Shown one piece after another: positions 1 to 6,724 of a stretch of DNA of 7,796 nt (the stretch's first letter is position 1; every line of letters starts with the position of its first letter). A program made the translations under genes and the position numbers. The notes under the pieces are model-generated. The model made no database searches, was not told the DNA's origin, and saw nothing but the letters and a program-made list of their open reading frames with translations. Origin of the DNA: Candidatus Arcticimaribacter sp. UBA7428 (GTDB lineage Bacteria; Bacteroidota; Bacteroidia; Flavobacteriales; Flavobacteriaceae). Location of the stretch: assembly GCA_002477625.1 (NCBI GenBank), contig DLQQ01000050.1, positions 15,437 through 23,232 on the forward strand, read 5' to 3'.

Positions 1-1058
1 TCAATAACTCAAACACCCTTCCCATACTAGATAACTTTTTGTTTGAGCTTCAAACAGATCGTCTAACACTTACGGCTTCTGACCTAGAGACCAGTATGTC
101 ATCTAGTATTTCGGTAGAGTCCGATACAAGCGGAACCATAGCACTACCTGCACGTTTGTTGTTGGATACACTAAAAACATTCCCAGAACAACCACTCACC
201 TTCATGGTTTTGGAAAATAATACAGTTGAAATTAGCGCAAACAATGGGAAATATGCTTTGGCCTATGTTCCAGGAGATGAATTTCCGAAAGCGGTCCATA
301 TTAAAGATCCCAGTAAAACAGTGCTGATGGCCGATATTTTAGCAACTGCGATCAATGCGACTTTATTTGCATCTGGTAACGACGATTTAAGACCCGTAAT
401 GAGTGGTGTGTTTTTCCAGTTTTCAACGGAAGCACTAACCTTTGTCGCAACTGATGCACATAAATTAGTGAAGTACACCCGAACGGATCTTCAAGCCGAT
501 AGTACTGCCGAATTCATCATGCCAAAAAAAGCACTACAAATTCTTAAGGGAATTTTACAGGGAAGTGAAGAGGATATTACTATTGAGTATAACGATACCA
601 ACGCACAATTTACATTTGGGAGCACCACCTTAAGTTGTCGTTTGATTGAAGGAAAATATCCTAATTATGAAGCGGTAATTCCCAAGGAAAATCCGAATGT
701 AATGACCATCGCACGAGAGCCTTTTTTAAACTCGCTGCGCCGTGTTAGTATTTTTTCAAATAAAACAACACATCAAATTCGGTTAAAAATTGCGGGCGCA
801 GAATTGAATATTTCTGCTGAAGACTTTGACTTTAGTAACAAAGCTGAAGAACGCTTAAATTGTCAATACCAAGGAGATGATTTACAAATCGGATTCAATT
901 CAAGATTCATCATTGAAATGCTAAATAACCTTACGGTCGATGAAGTTTCTTTAGCTATGTCCTTGCCTAACAGAGCTGGGATCATTACTCCTATCGATGG
1001 AACTGATGAAGGAGAATTGATTACCATGTTGGTTATGCCGGTCATGTTGAACGACTAA
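1..1058 (+). CDS. dnaN: DNA polymerase III subunit beta (sliding clamp), 5'-truncated by window edge
   Basis: This is the ring-shaped processivity clamp that tethers DNA polymerase III and other replication and repair proteins to DNA in the cytoplasm. The frame is open from base 3 and gives 351 residues ending in TAA at 1056-1058. The first visible residues, NNSNTLPILDNFLFEL, belong to the conserved start of clamp domain 1, so the TTG at 39 is not the real start. Against the usual length of about 370 residues, roughly 20 N-terminal residues lie outside the window. Further family signatures are DLETSM near the N-terminus, RPVMSGVFF and ATDAHKL in the middle, a GKYPNYEAVIP segment that leads into the third domain, and the C-terminal RAGIITPIDG...MLVMPVMLND, whose last residues pack near the partner-binding cleft. 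The three-fold clamp architecture is family knowledge. The gene is convergent with the block to its right and shares a terminator with it. No frameshift or missing segment is visible. Identification is very secure. Confidence 0.97.
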   Translation, partial: NNSNTLPILDNFLFELQTDRLTLTASDLETSMSSSISVESDTSGTIALPARLLLDTLKTFPEQPLTFMVLENNTVEISANNGKYALAYVPGDEFPKAVHIKDPSKTVLMADILATAINATLFASGNDDLRPVMSGVFFQFSTEALTFVATDAHKLVKYTRTDLQADSTAEFIMPKKALQILKGILQGSEEDITIEYNDTNAQFTFGSTTLSCRLIEGKYPNYEAVIPKENPNVMTIAREPFLNSLRRVSIFSNKTTHQIRLKIAGAELNISAEDFDFSNKAEERLNCQYQGDDLQIGFNSRFIIEMLNNLTVDEVSLAMSLPNRAGIITPIDGTDEGELITMLVMPVMLND

Positions 1059-1078
1059 TCTTTACAGTTATAAAAACT

Positions 1079-1114
1079 AAAAAACGCCTAAAGTACTACT
1101 TTAGGCGTTTTTTT
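1079..1114. terminator. Bidirectional intrinsic terminator between convergent genes
   Basis: A near-perfect inverted repeat is centred on base 1096. The core arm CGCCTAAAG (1085-1093) pairs with CTTTAGGCG (1099-1107) around a 5-base loop, and flanking A and T runs extend the pairing to 1079-1113. On the + strand the stem is followed by seven T (1108-1114), which ends dnaN 20 bases after its stop codon. On the - strand the complement of the A-rich stretch at 1072-1084 supplies a U-rich tail, so the same hairpin can end the block whose last stop codon is at 1140-1142. Confidence 0.9.
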
Positions 1115-1139
1115 ATACTTAATGTTTTTGAATACTAAG

Positions 1140-2393
1140 CTATGATGCTACAATCCCAGACGACATGCGTTTGTAAATACCCGCCTCCAGACGCTCCCGT
1201 ATGGCAGTAAAGGCATCAAGGGTTAGGGATACATCTTCAAGCGTATGGGTTGCAGTTGGAATTAAGCGGAGTAGGATGATTCCTCTGGGTATAACGGGGT
1301 AAACAACGATAGAACAAAATACACTGTGATTTTCTCTTAGGTCTTTTACTAAAACCATGGCTTCTGGAATACTCCCTTTGAGGTATACGGGCGTTACACA
1401 GCTTTGCGTAGTTCCAATGTCAAAACCTCGCTCTTTCAGTCCAGATTGTAGTGCATTGACATTCTCCCAGAGCTTAGCTTTTAATTCGGGTCGTGTTCGC
1501 AATAAGTCCAAACGCTTTAGAGCCCCAACTACTAAGACCGATTGTAGGGATTTTGCAAACATTTGAGAACGCATATTGTACTTCATAAAATCAATAACAC
1601 CTTTGTCAGCTGCAATGAATGCACCAGTTGATGCCATCGATTTTGCAAAGGTTGCAAAATACACATCAATTGCATCTTGAATGCCCTGCTCCTCTCCTGC
1701 TCCTGCTCCAGTAGACCCGAGGGTACCAAAACCATGGGCATCGTCTACTAAAAAACGGAATTTATATTTCGATTTAAGGGCTGCAATTTCTTTTAAACGA
1801 CCTTGTTCACCACGCATTCCAAAAACACCCTCAGAGATCACCAAAATCCCTCCTCCTGTTTTTTCTGCCATGATGGTAGCACGCTCTAAATTCTTCTCTA
1901 AGCTAACAATGTCATTGTGCTTATAGGTATAGCGTTTTCCTGGATGCAAGCGAACTCCGTCAATAATACATGCATGGGTATCAACATCATAAACAATGAT
2001 GTCGTTTTTTGAGACAAGAGTATCAATGGTTGATAAGATACCTTGGTATCCAAAATTAAGCACGTAAGCAGCTTCTTTATTGACAAAGGCTGCGAGTTCC
2101 TCTTCTAATTGCTCATGCAAGTCGGTATGTCCCGACATCATTCTGGCACCCATTGGATGAGCAGAACCGAATTGTTTTGCGGCATTAGTATCGGCTTCTC
2201 TAACTTCAGGGTGATTTGCTAAGCCCAGATAATCGTTAACACTCCACGTAATCACTTCTTTTCCTTGGAATTTCATTCTATTAGAAATTGGTCCTTCCAA
2301 TTTTGGGAAAACAAAATAGCCTTCTGCTACTGCTGCCCACTTGCCAAGGGGACCTTTATCATCTAATATTCTGTCGAATAAATCGTTTGTCAT
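1140..2393 (-). CDS. capB: Alpha-oxoamine synthase, probable cysteate fatty-acyltransferase of sulfonolipid (capnine) synthesis
   Basis: This 417-residue PLP enzyme of the alpha-oxoamine synthase family (fold type I) belongs with serine palmitoyltransferase, 8-amino-7-oxononanoate synthase and glycine C-acetyltransferase. These enzymes condense an amino acid with an acyl thioester and release CO2. Visible landmarks are NDYLGLANHP (53-62), GARMMSGH (82-89), the PLP-stacking histidine in DTHACIIDG (H140), VDDAHGFG with D218 and H220, and the Schiff-base lysine K251 in TFAKSMAS. The late TATHTLEDV (380-388) is also typical. The 'VFSMDG' motif of many relatives reads VFGMRG (190-195). The upstream gene, 21 bases away, is a cysteine-synthase-like enzyme, and flavobacteria use a member of this family (characterised in Flavobacterium johnsoniae) to join cysteate to a fatty acyl group. 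I therefore infer cysteate as the amino-acid substrate. Serine palmitoyltransferase is the main alternative. Start ATG at 2391-2393 lies behind an A-rich leader without a Shine-Dalgarno sequence; TAG stop. Family is certain, exact substrate inferred. Confidence 0.78.
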   Translation of the reverse strand: MTNDLFDRILDDKGPLGKWAAVAEGYFVFPKLEGPISNRMKFQGKEVITWSVNDYLGLANHPEVREADTNAAKQFGSAHPMGARMMSGHTDLHEQLEEELAAFVNKEAAYVLNFGYQGILSTIDTLVSKNDIIVYDVDTHACIIDGVRLHPGKRYTYKHNDIVSLEKNLERATIMAEKTGGGILVISEGVFGMRGEQGRLKEIAALKSKYKFRFLVDDAHGFGTLGSTGAGAGEEQGIQDAIDVYFATFAKSMASTGAFIAADKGVIDFMKYNMRSQMFAKSLQSVLVVGALKRLDLLRTRPELKAKLWENVNALQSGLKERGFDIGTTQSCVTPVYLKGSIPEAMVLVKDLRENHSVFCSIVVYPVIPRGIILLRLIPTATHTLEDVSLTLDAFTAIRERLEAGIYKRMSSGIVAS

Positions 2394-2414
2394 TATGCTT
2401 TTTTATAGAGGTAG

Positions 2415-3455
2415 TTACTGGATGTATTCTACTTTTTGTGGATCTTGAACATGATAGCTGTCAAAGAATCCTTGATCACGCATCCATTTATCATTGTATA
2501 TTTTACTCATGTATCGAGAACCATGATCTGGGAATATGGTTACTACCTTACTGTGACTGTCAAACATAGACTGTTGATGTAACTGTTTAATTGCCTGAAC
2601 TGCCGCACCAGAGGTATATCCAACAAAGATACCTTCTTTAAGAGAAATTTCTCTAGCAGTATGGGCACTTTCTTCATCGGTAACTTTTTCAAAATGGTCA
2701 ATGACATCAAAATCTGTAGCAGTTGGAATCATATTTTTCCCTAAGCCCTCAATTCGGTAGGGATAAATTTCATTTACATCCAACTCATTCGTTTCATGGT
2801 ATTTCTTTAAAACGGAACCATAAGCATCTACTCCAATTATTTTAATATTTGGATTTTGTTCTTTTAAAAAACGCCCACAACCAGAAATTGTCCCACCAGT
2901 GCCACTACAAGCTACTAAGTGGGTTATTGCTCCATTGGTTTGTTTCCAAATTTCTGGGCCAGTAGTTTGGTAATGAGCTTGGATATTCAAATCATTAAAA
3001 TACTGATTGATGTAGACCGATTTTGCAGTCTCTTCGTGAATGCGTTTGGCTACTTGATAGTATGAACGAGGATCATCTGCTTTTACATTAGCGGGACAGA
3101 CATATACCTTTGCGCCCATAGCGCGCAGCATATTGATCTTGTCTTTTGATGATTTTGAACTCACTGCCAAAATACATTCGTATCCTTTGATTAGAGAAAC
3201 CATGGCTAGACTGAAGCCGGTATTACCTGAAGTAGTTTCAATGATGACGCTGTCTTTTTGCAATAAACCAGTTCGTTCTGCTTCTTCAATAATGAAGAGT
3301 GCAATTCTATCTTTGTTAGAATGACCAGGATTGGCAGCCTCCCATTTGGCGTAATAGGAACCTTTGAAACCTTGTACAACTTTATCAATTTGTACCAGAG
3401 GAGTATTACCTATTAAGTTGAGGATATTTTTGGAGGCTTGAATATTATTTTTCAT
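2415..3455 (-). CDS. capA: CBS/cysteine-synthase-like PLP enzyme, probable cysteate synthase for capnine synthesis
   Basis: This 346-residue enzyme belongs to the fold-type II beta family of cysteine synthase and cystathionine beta-synthase, and has no regulatory CBS domains. Visible landmarks are IGNTPLVQ (15-22), the Schiff-base lysine K48 in HSNKDRIA, the substrate loop TSGNTG (75-80), the PLP-phosphate loop GTGGT (185-189), and the serine S282 in GYTSGAA that should face the PLP ring nitrogen. The C-terminal [11 protein letters not shown]...KWM..QGFF is closer to CBS than to CysK. Several positions near the active site depart from the usual pattern: NPGHSNK instead of NP(x)GSxK, ETTSGNTG instead of EPTSGNTG, and VSSKSSKDK (98-106) where relatives have MPxxMSxEK. 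This points to an altered substrate. With the acyltransferase 21 bases downstream, I infer replacement by sulfite on an activated serine (O-phosphoserine as I recall) to give L-cysteate. A cysteine or cystathionine synthase is the alternative. Start ATG at 3453-3455; TAA stop. Confidence 0.72.
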   Translation of the reverse strand: MKNNIQASKNILNLIGNTPLVQIDKVVQGFKGSYYAKWEAANPGHSNKDRIALFIIEEAERTGLLQKDSVIIETTSGNTGFSLAMVSLIKGYECILAVSSKSSKDKINMLRAMGAKVYVCPANVKADDPRSYYQVAKRIHEETAKSVYINQYFNDLNIQAHYQTTGPEIWKQTNGAITHLVACSGTGGTISGCGRFLKEQNPNIKIIGVDAYGSVLKKYHETNELDVNEIYPYRIEGLGKNMIPTATDFDVIDHFEKVTDEESAHTAREISLKEGIFVGYTSGAAVQAIKQLHQQSMFDSHSKVVTIFPDHGSRYMSKIYNDKWMRDQGFFDSYHVQDPQKVEYIQ

Positions 3456-3498
3456 ACAATGGGTTTGAATAAAAACATCTAAATTTAATGAAAAAATA

Positions 3499-5652
3499 TC
3501 ACTTTATCTGTTTTTCCAACTCAAGTAAAAACGCATATTTTTTAGCTGTTTCCTGTAACGCATCAAAACGCCCAGAAGAACCACCATGACCTGCTTTCAT
3601 GTTTGTATCCAAATACAGTTGATTGCTGTCTGTTTTCAATTTGCGTAAGCGGGCTACCCATTTCGCAGGCTCCCAATACTGAACTTGAGAATCGTGTAAG
3701 CCTGTAGTAACTAAAATATTGGGATAGGCTTGTGCTTTTACATTGTCATAAGGTGAATAAGACTTGATGTAATCATAATAGTCTTTATCACTCGGATTTC
3801 CCCATTCATCGTATTCTGATGTAGTAAGCGGAATGTTGTCATCGAGCATGGTTGTTACCACATCTACAAAGGGTACTGCAGAAATCACTCCTTTATACAA
3901 TTCTGGCGCATCATTTAGTATAACACCCATCAGCAATCCACCAGCTGATCCACCATAGGCATACAAATGATCTGCCGATGTCATGGAGGCTCCAATCAAA
4001 AACTTTGAACAACTGATGAAATCTGAAAATGTATTTTTCTTCTTGAATAATTTCCCGTCTTCATACCAATTTCGTCCCATATATTCTCCCCCTCGAACAT
4101 GTGCAATGGCGAATGCAAAACCTCGGTCCAACAAACTTAAACGAGTTGTAGAAAAGTTAGGATCGATAGTCGATCCGTACGACCCGTAGGCATACAATAA
4201 AATGGGTGTATCTGCATTCAATTCTGTGTCCTTGTGATGCACCATCGAAATGGGAATTTTCACACCATCTTCAGCCGTAGCCCATAAACGCACAGATGTA
4301 TAGTTGCTTTTGTCAAATGTTCCTAAAACTTGTTGTTGTTTCAATACTTTCTCTTCACCAGTTGCCATATCATACTCTAATGCAGATGAGGGTGTAGTCA
4401 ATGAATTGAATGAATAGCGGAGTTTTGTAGTGTTAAAATCAACATTAGTAGATGTATATAGGGTATAGGTTTCTCCGTCAATTGGAAGATAAAAGTCTTT
4501 CTTCCCATCCCAAGACTGTATTCTGATTTTTGAAAGCCCATTTTCTCGCTCCGTAAGCACCATATAGTCCTTAAACATTTCCAAATCTTCCAACAATACA
4601 TCAGAACGGTGATCGATGTAATTTACCCAATTGGAACGCTCAGTTTTGGTAACGGGTGTTCGCATTATTTTATAATTGAATGCATCATCGGCATTGGTGA
4701 AAATATAAAAGTAATCTTCGAAATGGGATACACTATACTCTAATCCACGTTGTCTTTTTTGAATGAGTTTAAACTCACTTAATGGTGCATCCGCTTTGAT
4801 GTATTGAAATTCAGTTGTAAGTGTACTGTAGGATGAAATAAAAATATAATCCTCAGACTTCGAATCCATTACATATACGGAAAAGGTATCGTCTTTTTCT
4901 TCGTAAACTAAAGTAGTTTCATTTGAAGTTGAATTGATATTGTGTCTGTAAATTGCCTCCGAACGCAGGGTAACGGGATTCTTTTGAGTATAAAACAAGG
5001 TTTCGTTATCCTTAGCCCATACACTTCCTCCTGTTGTGTTTTCAATTGAGGTATCAAGGTAGTTACCCAAAACCAAATCCTTTACCTTCATCGTATACTG
5101 TCTGCGCGAAACAGTATCCACTGCAAAAGCAGCTTTGGTATTATCAGGACTGATGCTAATTCCAACTAATCGGAAGTACTCATGCCCTTTTGCCATTTCA
5201 TTACAATCGAATAAAATTTCTTCATCTGCATCAATAGAACCTTTTTTACGCGTGTGAATAGGATATTCCTTTCCTATTTCATAGCGACTGATATACCAGT
5301 ATCCATTGTAGAAATAAGGCACCGAACTGTCATCTTCTTTGATTCTGGCTTTCATTTCCTCAAAAAGATCGTTTTGAAAGTCAACTGTATGCGCAGTTGA
5401 TTTAGCATAAAAATCATTTTCCCGTTCCAAATAATCAATTACTTCGGGATTTTCACGCTCTTTCAGCCAAAAATATTCATCCATTCGAATGTCGTTATGG
5501 ATTTTATGTTGATGGGGTTTCTGATCTGCTGTTGGTGGCTTTAGGTCTTTCATGGGTGTCGTTTTCTTATTGGTATCACAAGATTGGGCGAAAATAACAC
5601 CAAAAATCAGGATGAATGTGGTTCTGTTAAAAAATTTCGTAGGAAAATGCAT
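3499..5652 (-). CDS. S9 family prolyl oligopeptidase, oligopeptidase B type, predicted lipoprotein
   Basis: This 717-residue serine peptidase of family S9A cuts peptides, classically after Arg or Lys in oligopeptidase B. Residues 1-24 form a lipoprotein signal. The N-terminal cap follows at about 45-100, with the family match [17 protein letters not shown] seven-bladed beta-propeller region spans roughly 105-455 and the alpha/beta-hydrolase domain about 455-717. The catalytic triad is complete: S569 in GGSAGG, D654 in [12 protein letters not shown], and H689 in [12 protein letters not shown]613 and D615 in [12 protein letters not shown] lie where oligopeptidase B carries the acidic residues that favour basic P1 side chains, which supports trypsin-like specificity. 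The protein without its signal is about as long as cytosolic oligopeptidase B of enterobacteria (near 686 residues). The predicted lipid anchor puts it in the cell envelope, probably for use of exogenous peptides. It starts with ATG 4 bases after the stop of the threonine aldolase gene, so translational coupling is likely. TGA stop at 3499-3501. Confidence 0.93.
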   Translation of the reverse strand: MHFPTKFFNRTTFILIFGVIFAQSCDTNKKTTPMKDLKPPTADQKPHQHKIHNDIRMDEYFWLKERENPEVIDYLERENDFYAKSTAHTVDFQNDLFEEMKARIKEDDSSVPYFYNGYWYISRYEIGKEYPIHTRKKGSIDADEEILFDCNEMAKGHEYFRLVGISISPDNTKAAFAVDTVSRRQYTMKVKDLVLGNYLDTSIENTTGGSVWAKDNETLFYTQKNPVTLRSEAIYRHNINSTSNETTLVYEEKDDTFSVYVMDSKSEDYIFISSYSTLTTEFQYIKADAPLSEFKLIQKRQRGLEYSVSHFEDYFYIFTNADDAFNYKIMRTPVTKTERSNWVNYIDHRSDVLLEDLEMFKDYMVLTERENGLSKIRIQSWDGKKDFYLPIDGETYTLYTSTNVDFNTTKLRYSFNSLTTPSSALEYDMATGEEKVLKQQQVLGTFDKSNYTSVRLWATAEDGVKIPISMVHHKDTELNADTPILLYAYGSYGSTIDPNFSTTRLSLLDRGFAFAIAHVRGGEYMGRNWYEDGKLFKKKNTFSDFISCSKFLIGASMTSADHLYAYGGSAGGLLMGVILNDAPELYKGVISAVPFVDVVTTMLDDNIPLTTSEYDEWGNPSDKDYYDYIKSYSPYDNVKAQAYPNILVTTGLHDSQVQYWEPAKWVARLRKLKTDSNQLYLDTNMKAGHGGSSGRFDALQETAKKYAFLLELEKQIK
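5578..5652 (-). other. Lipoprotein signal peptide with lipobox cysteine C25
   Basis: The N-terminus of the S9 peptidase has basic residues (K6, R10), a hydrophobic core ([12 protein letters not shown], 11-22) and the lipobox-like AQSC ending at C25, followed by a polar linker (DTNKKTTP). This is the layout of a signal peptidase II substrate with the loose lipobox common in Bacteroidota. The residues after the cysteine are not a run of acidic residues such as the surface-export signal reported in some members of the phylum. An inward-facing (periplasmic) anchor is therefore a reasonable guess, but not established. Confidence 0.82.
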
Positions 5653-5656
5653 GGGG

Positions 5657-6682
5657 TTAAAAGTTTAAATTCTGTAAGATATCGAGCATGTATTGATGTT
5701 GAGATTGGGTATAATCTCGGTGAGTAACCATTCGGAGTTTGCCTTGACCCATTGAAATGAATCGTATTTTATGTTCTTGTAATTTATTCATAAAAGCTGC
5801 TTCTTTTGTAGTATCCAATAAGTTAAAAATAACAATATTGGTGTCAACAGCCTCAACTTTTTTAATAAAGGGCAGTTGTTCTAAAGCACTTTTCAATTCT
5901 TTAGCTTTCCGGTGATCTTCGGATAGGGATTCCCATTGGTGGTCAATTGCATAAGAGGCGGCTGCAGCTAAAAACCCTGCTTGCCGCATTCCCCCACCAA
6001 ATATCTTTCGTACACGAAGTGCTTGCTCCATGGCGGCTTTACTTCCAATTAATGCAGAGCCAACGGGTGCACCAAGACCTTTACTGAAACACACCGAGAT
6101 GGTATCGAATAAGGCTCCATAGCTTTGGGCATCTTGACCAGAAGCGACTAATGCATTCCATAGGCGTGCCCCATCGAGATGCAATCCTAAATGATGCTCA
6201 TCGCAAACGGAACGAATCGCGTCAATTGTATTGAGGTCATAAAAGGCGCCTCCGCCTTTGTTTGTGGTGTTTTCTAAACACACTAATGTCGATAATGGCG
6301 AGTGATAAAAATCGGGAGGATTGATCTTTGATGCAACTTGCTCCGCAGTAATACGACCACGCTCTCCTACGATTAAAGCGCACGAAACACCGCTATTAAA
6401 ACTAACGCCCCCGCCTTCATAATTAAAAACGTGTGCATAGTGGTCACAAATCAATTGTTCGCCCGGTTGGGTGTGAATTTTAATTGCCGTTTGGTTGGCC
6501 ATGGTTCCCGATGGAAAGAACAAGGCTGCTTCCTTTCCAAACAACTGAGCGACCTTTTCCTCAAGGGCATTTACTGCTGGATCTTCTTTAAATACATCAT
6601 CACCAACCTTTGCATTTTGCATAGCATCAAGCATGCCCGGCGATGGGAGAGTCACGGTATCACTGATTAAATTTACTTTCAC
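5657..6682 (-). CDS. ltaE: Low-specificity L-threonine aldolase
   Basis: This cytosolic fold-type I PLP enzyme of 341 residues, the usual length, splits L-threonine and L-allo-threonine (and other beta-hydroxy amino acids) to glycine and an aldehyde. Landmarks in order are SDTVTLPSPGM (7-17), VGDDVFKEDP (26-35), PSGTMANQ (57-64), H84 in the AHVFNYEGGG stretch (stacks on the cofactor), HLDGARLWNA with D170 and R173, the Schiff-base lysine K201 in CFSKGLGAPVGS, GGGMRQAG with R233, and R317 in KLRMVTHRD near the substrate carboxylate site. The start is GTG (complement of 6680-6682). The conserved SDTV lies at residues 7-10, no ATG, GTG or TTG exists between the in-frame stop at 6710-6712 and this codon, and the next Met is residue 17, inside conserved sequence. 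It sits 42 bases after the metalloprotease stop and 4 bases before the oligopeptidase start. The symbol follows E. coli ltaE; stereo-preference cannot be read from the sequence. Confidence 0.94.
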   Translation of the reverse strand: MKVNLISDTVTLPSPGMLDAMQNAKVGDDVFKEDPAVNALEEKVAQLFGKEAALFFPSGTMANQTAIKIHTQPGEQLICDHYAHVFNYEGGGVSFNSGVSCALIVGERGRITAEQVASKINPPDFYHSPLSTLVCLENTTNKGGGAFYDLNTIDAIRSVCDEHHLGLHLDGARLWNALVASGQDAQSYGALFDTISVCFSKGLGAPVGSALIGSKAAMEQALRVRKIFGGGMRQAGFLAAAASYAIDHQWESLSEDHRKAKELKSALEQLPFIKKVEAVDTNIVIFNLLDTTKEAAFMNKLQEHKIRFISMGQGKLRMVTHRDYTQSQHQYMLDILQNLNF

Positions 6683-6724
6683 GTGTAGAAAATATAGTTT
6701 GTATTCAATTTATTTTTACTAGTA

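Noticed and set aside
39..41. TTG as the start codon of dnaN
   Set aside because: The upstream in-frame codons from base 3 encode NNSNTLPILDNF, a conserved part of clamp domain 1, so the gene continues past the left border.
1687..1712. Low-complexity CTCCT/GCTCC run that looked like a small tandem repeat
   Set aside because: It encodes GAGAGEE within a stretch I recognise as typical of this enzyme family, so coding constraint explains it.
1140..2393. 8-amino-7-oxononanoate synthase (biotin) or glycine C-acetyltransferase (threonine catabolism) as the product
   Set aside because: No biotin genes or threonine dehydrogenase gene are nearby, and the adjacent cysteine-synthase-like gene fits the sulfonolipid pathway better. 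It remains a fallback because the families share the same motifs.
2288..2569. 93-residue open frame on the + strand across the capA-capB junction
   Set aside because: It is antisense to two well-supported genes and the translated sequence is rich in Cys and hydrophobic residues with no recognisable family. It looks like a by-product of the opposite coding frames.
3456..3498. Possible promoter for capA (TAAATTTA on the - strand resembles the TAnnTTTG -7 element)
   Set aside because: No TTTG-like -33 element lies at about 19 bases upstream, and the final G is missing, so chance in AT-rich DNA is likely.
6431..6670. 79-residue open frame on the + strand opposite the threonine aldolase start
   Set aside because: It is antisense to conserved coding sequence, has no family resemblance and no start-site context.
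6683..6724. Possible promoter for the aldolase gene (TATATTTT just before the GTG on the - strand)
   Set aside because: The nearest upstream TTG is only about 9 bases away, and nothing TTTG-like is at the right distance.
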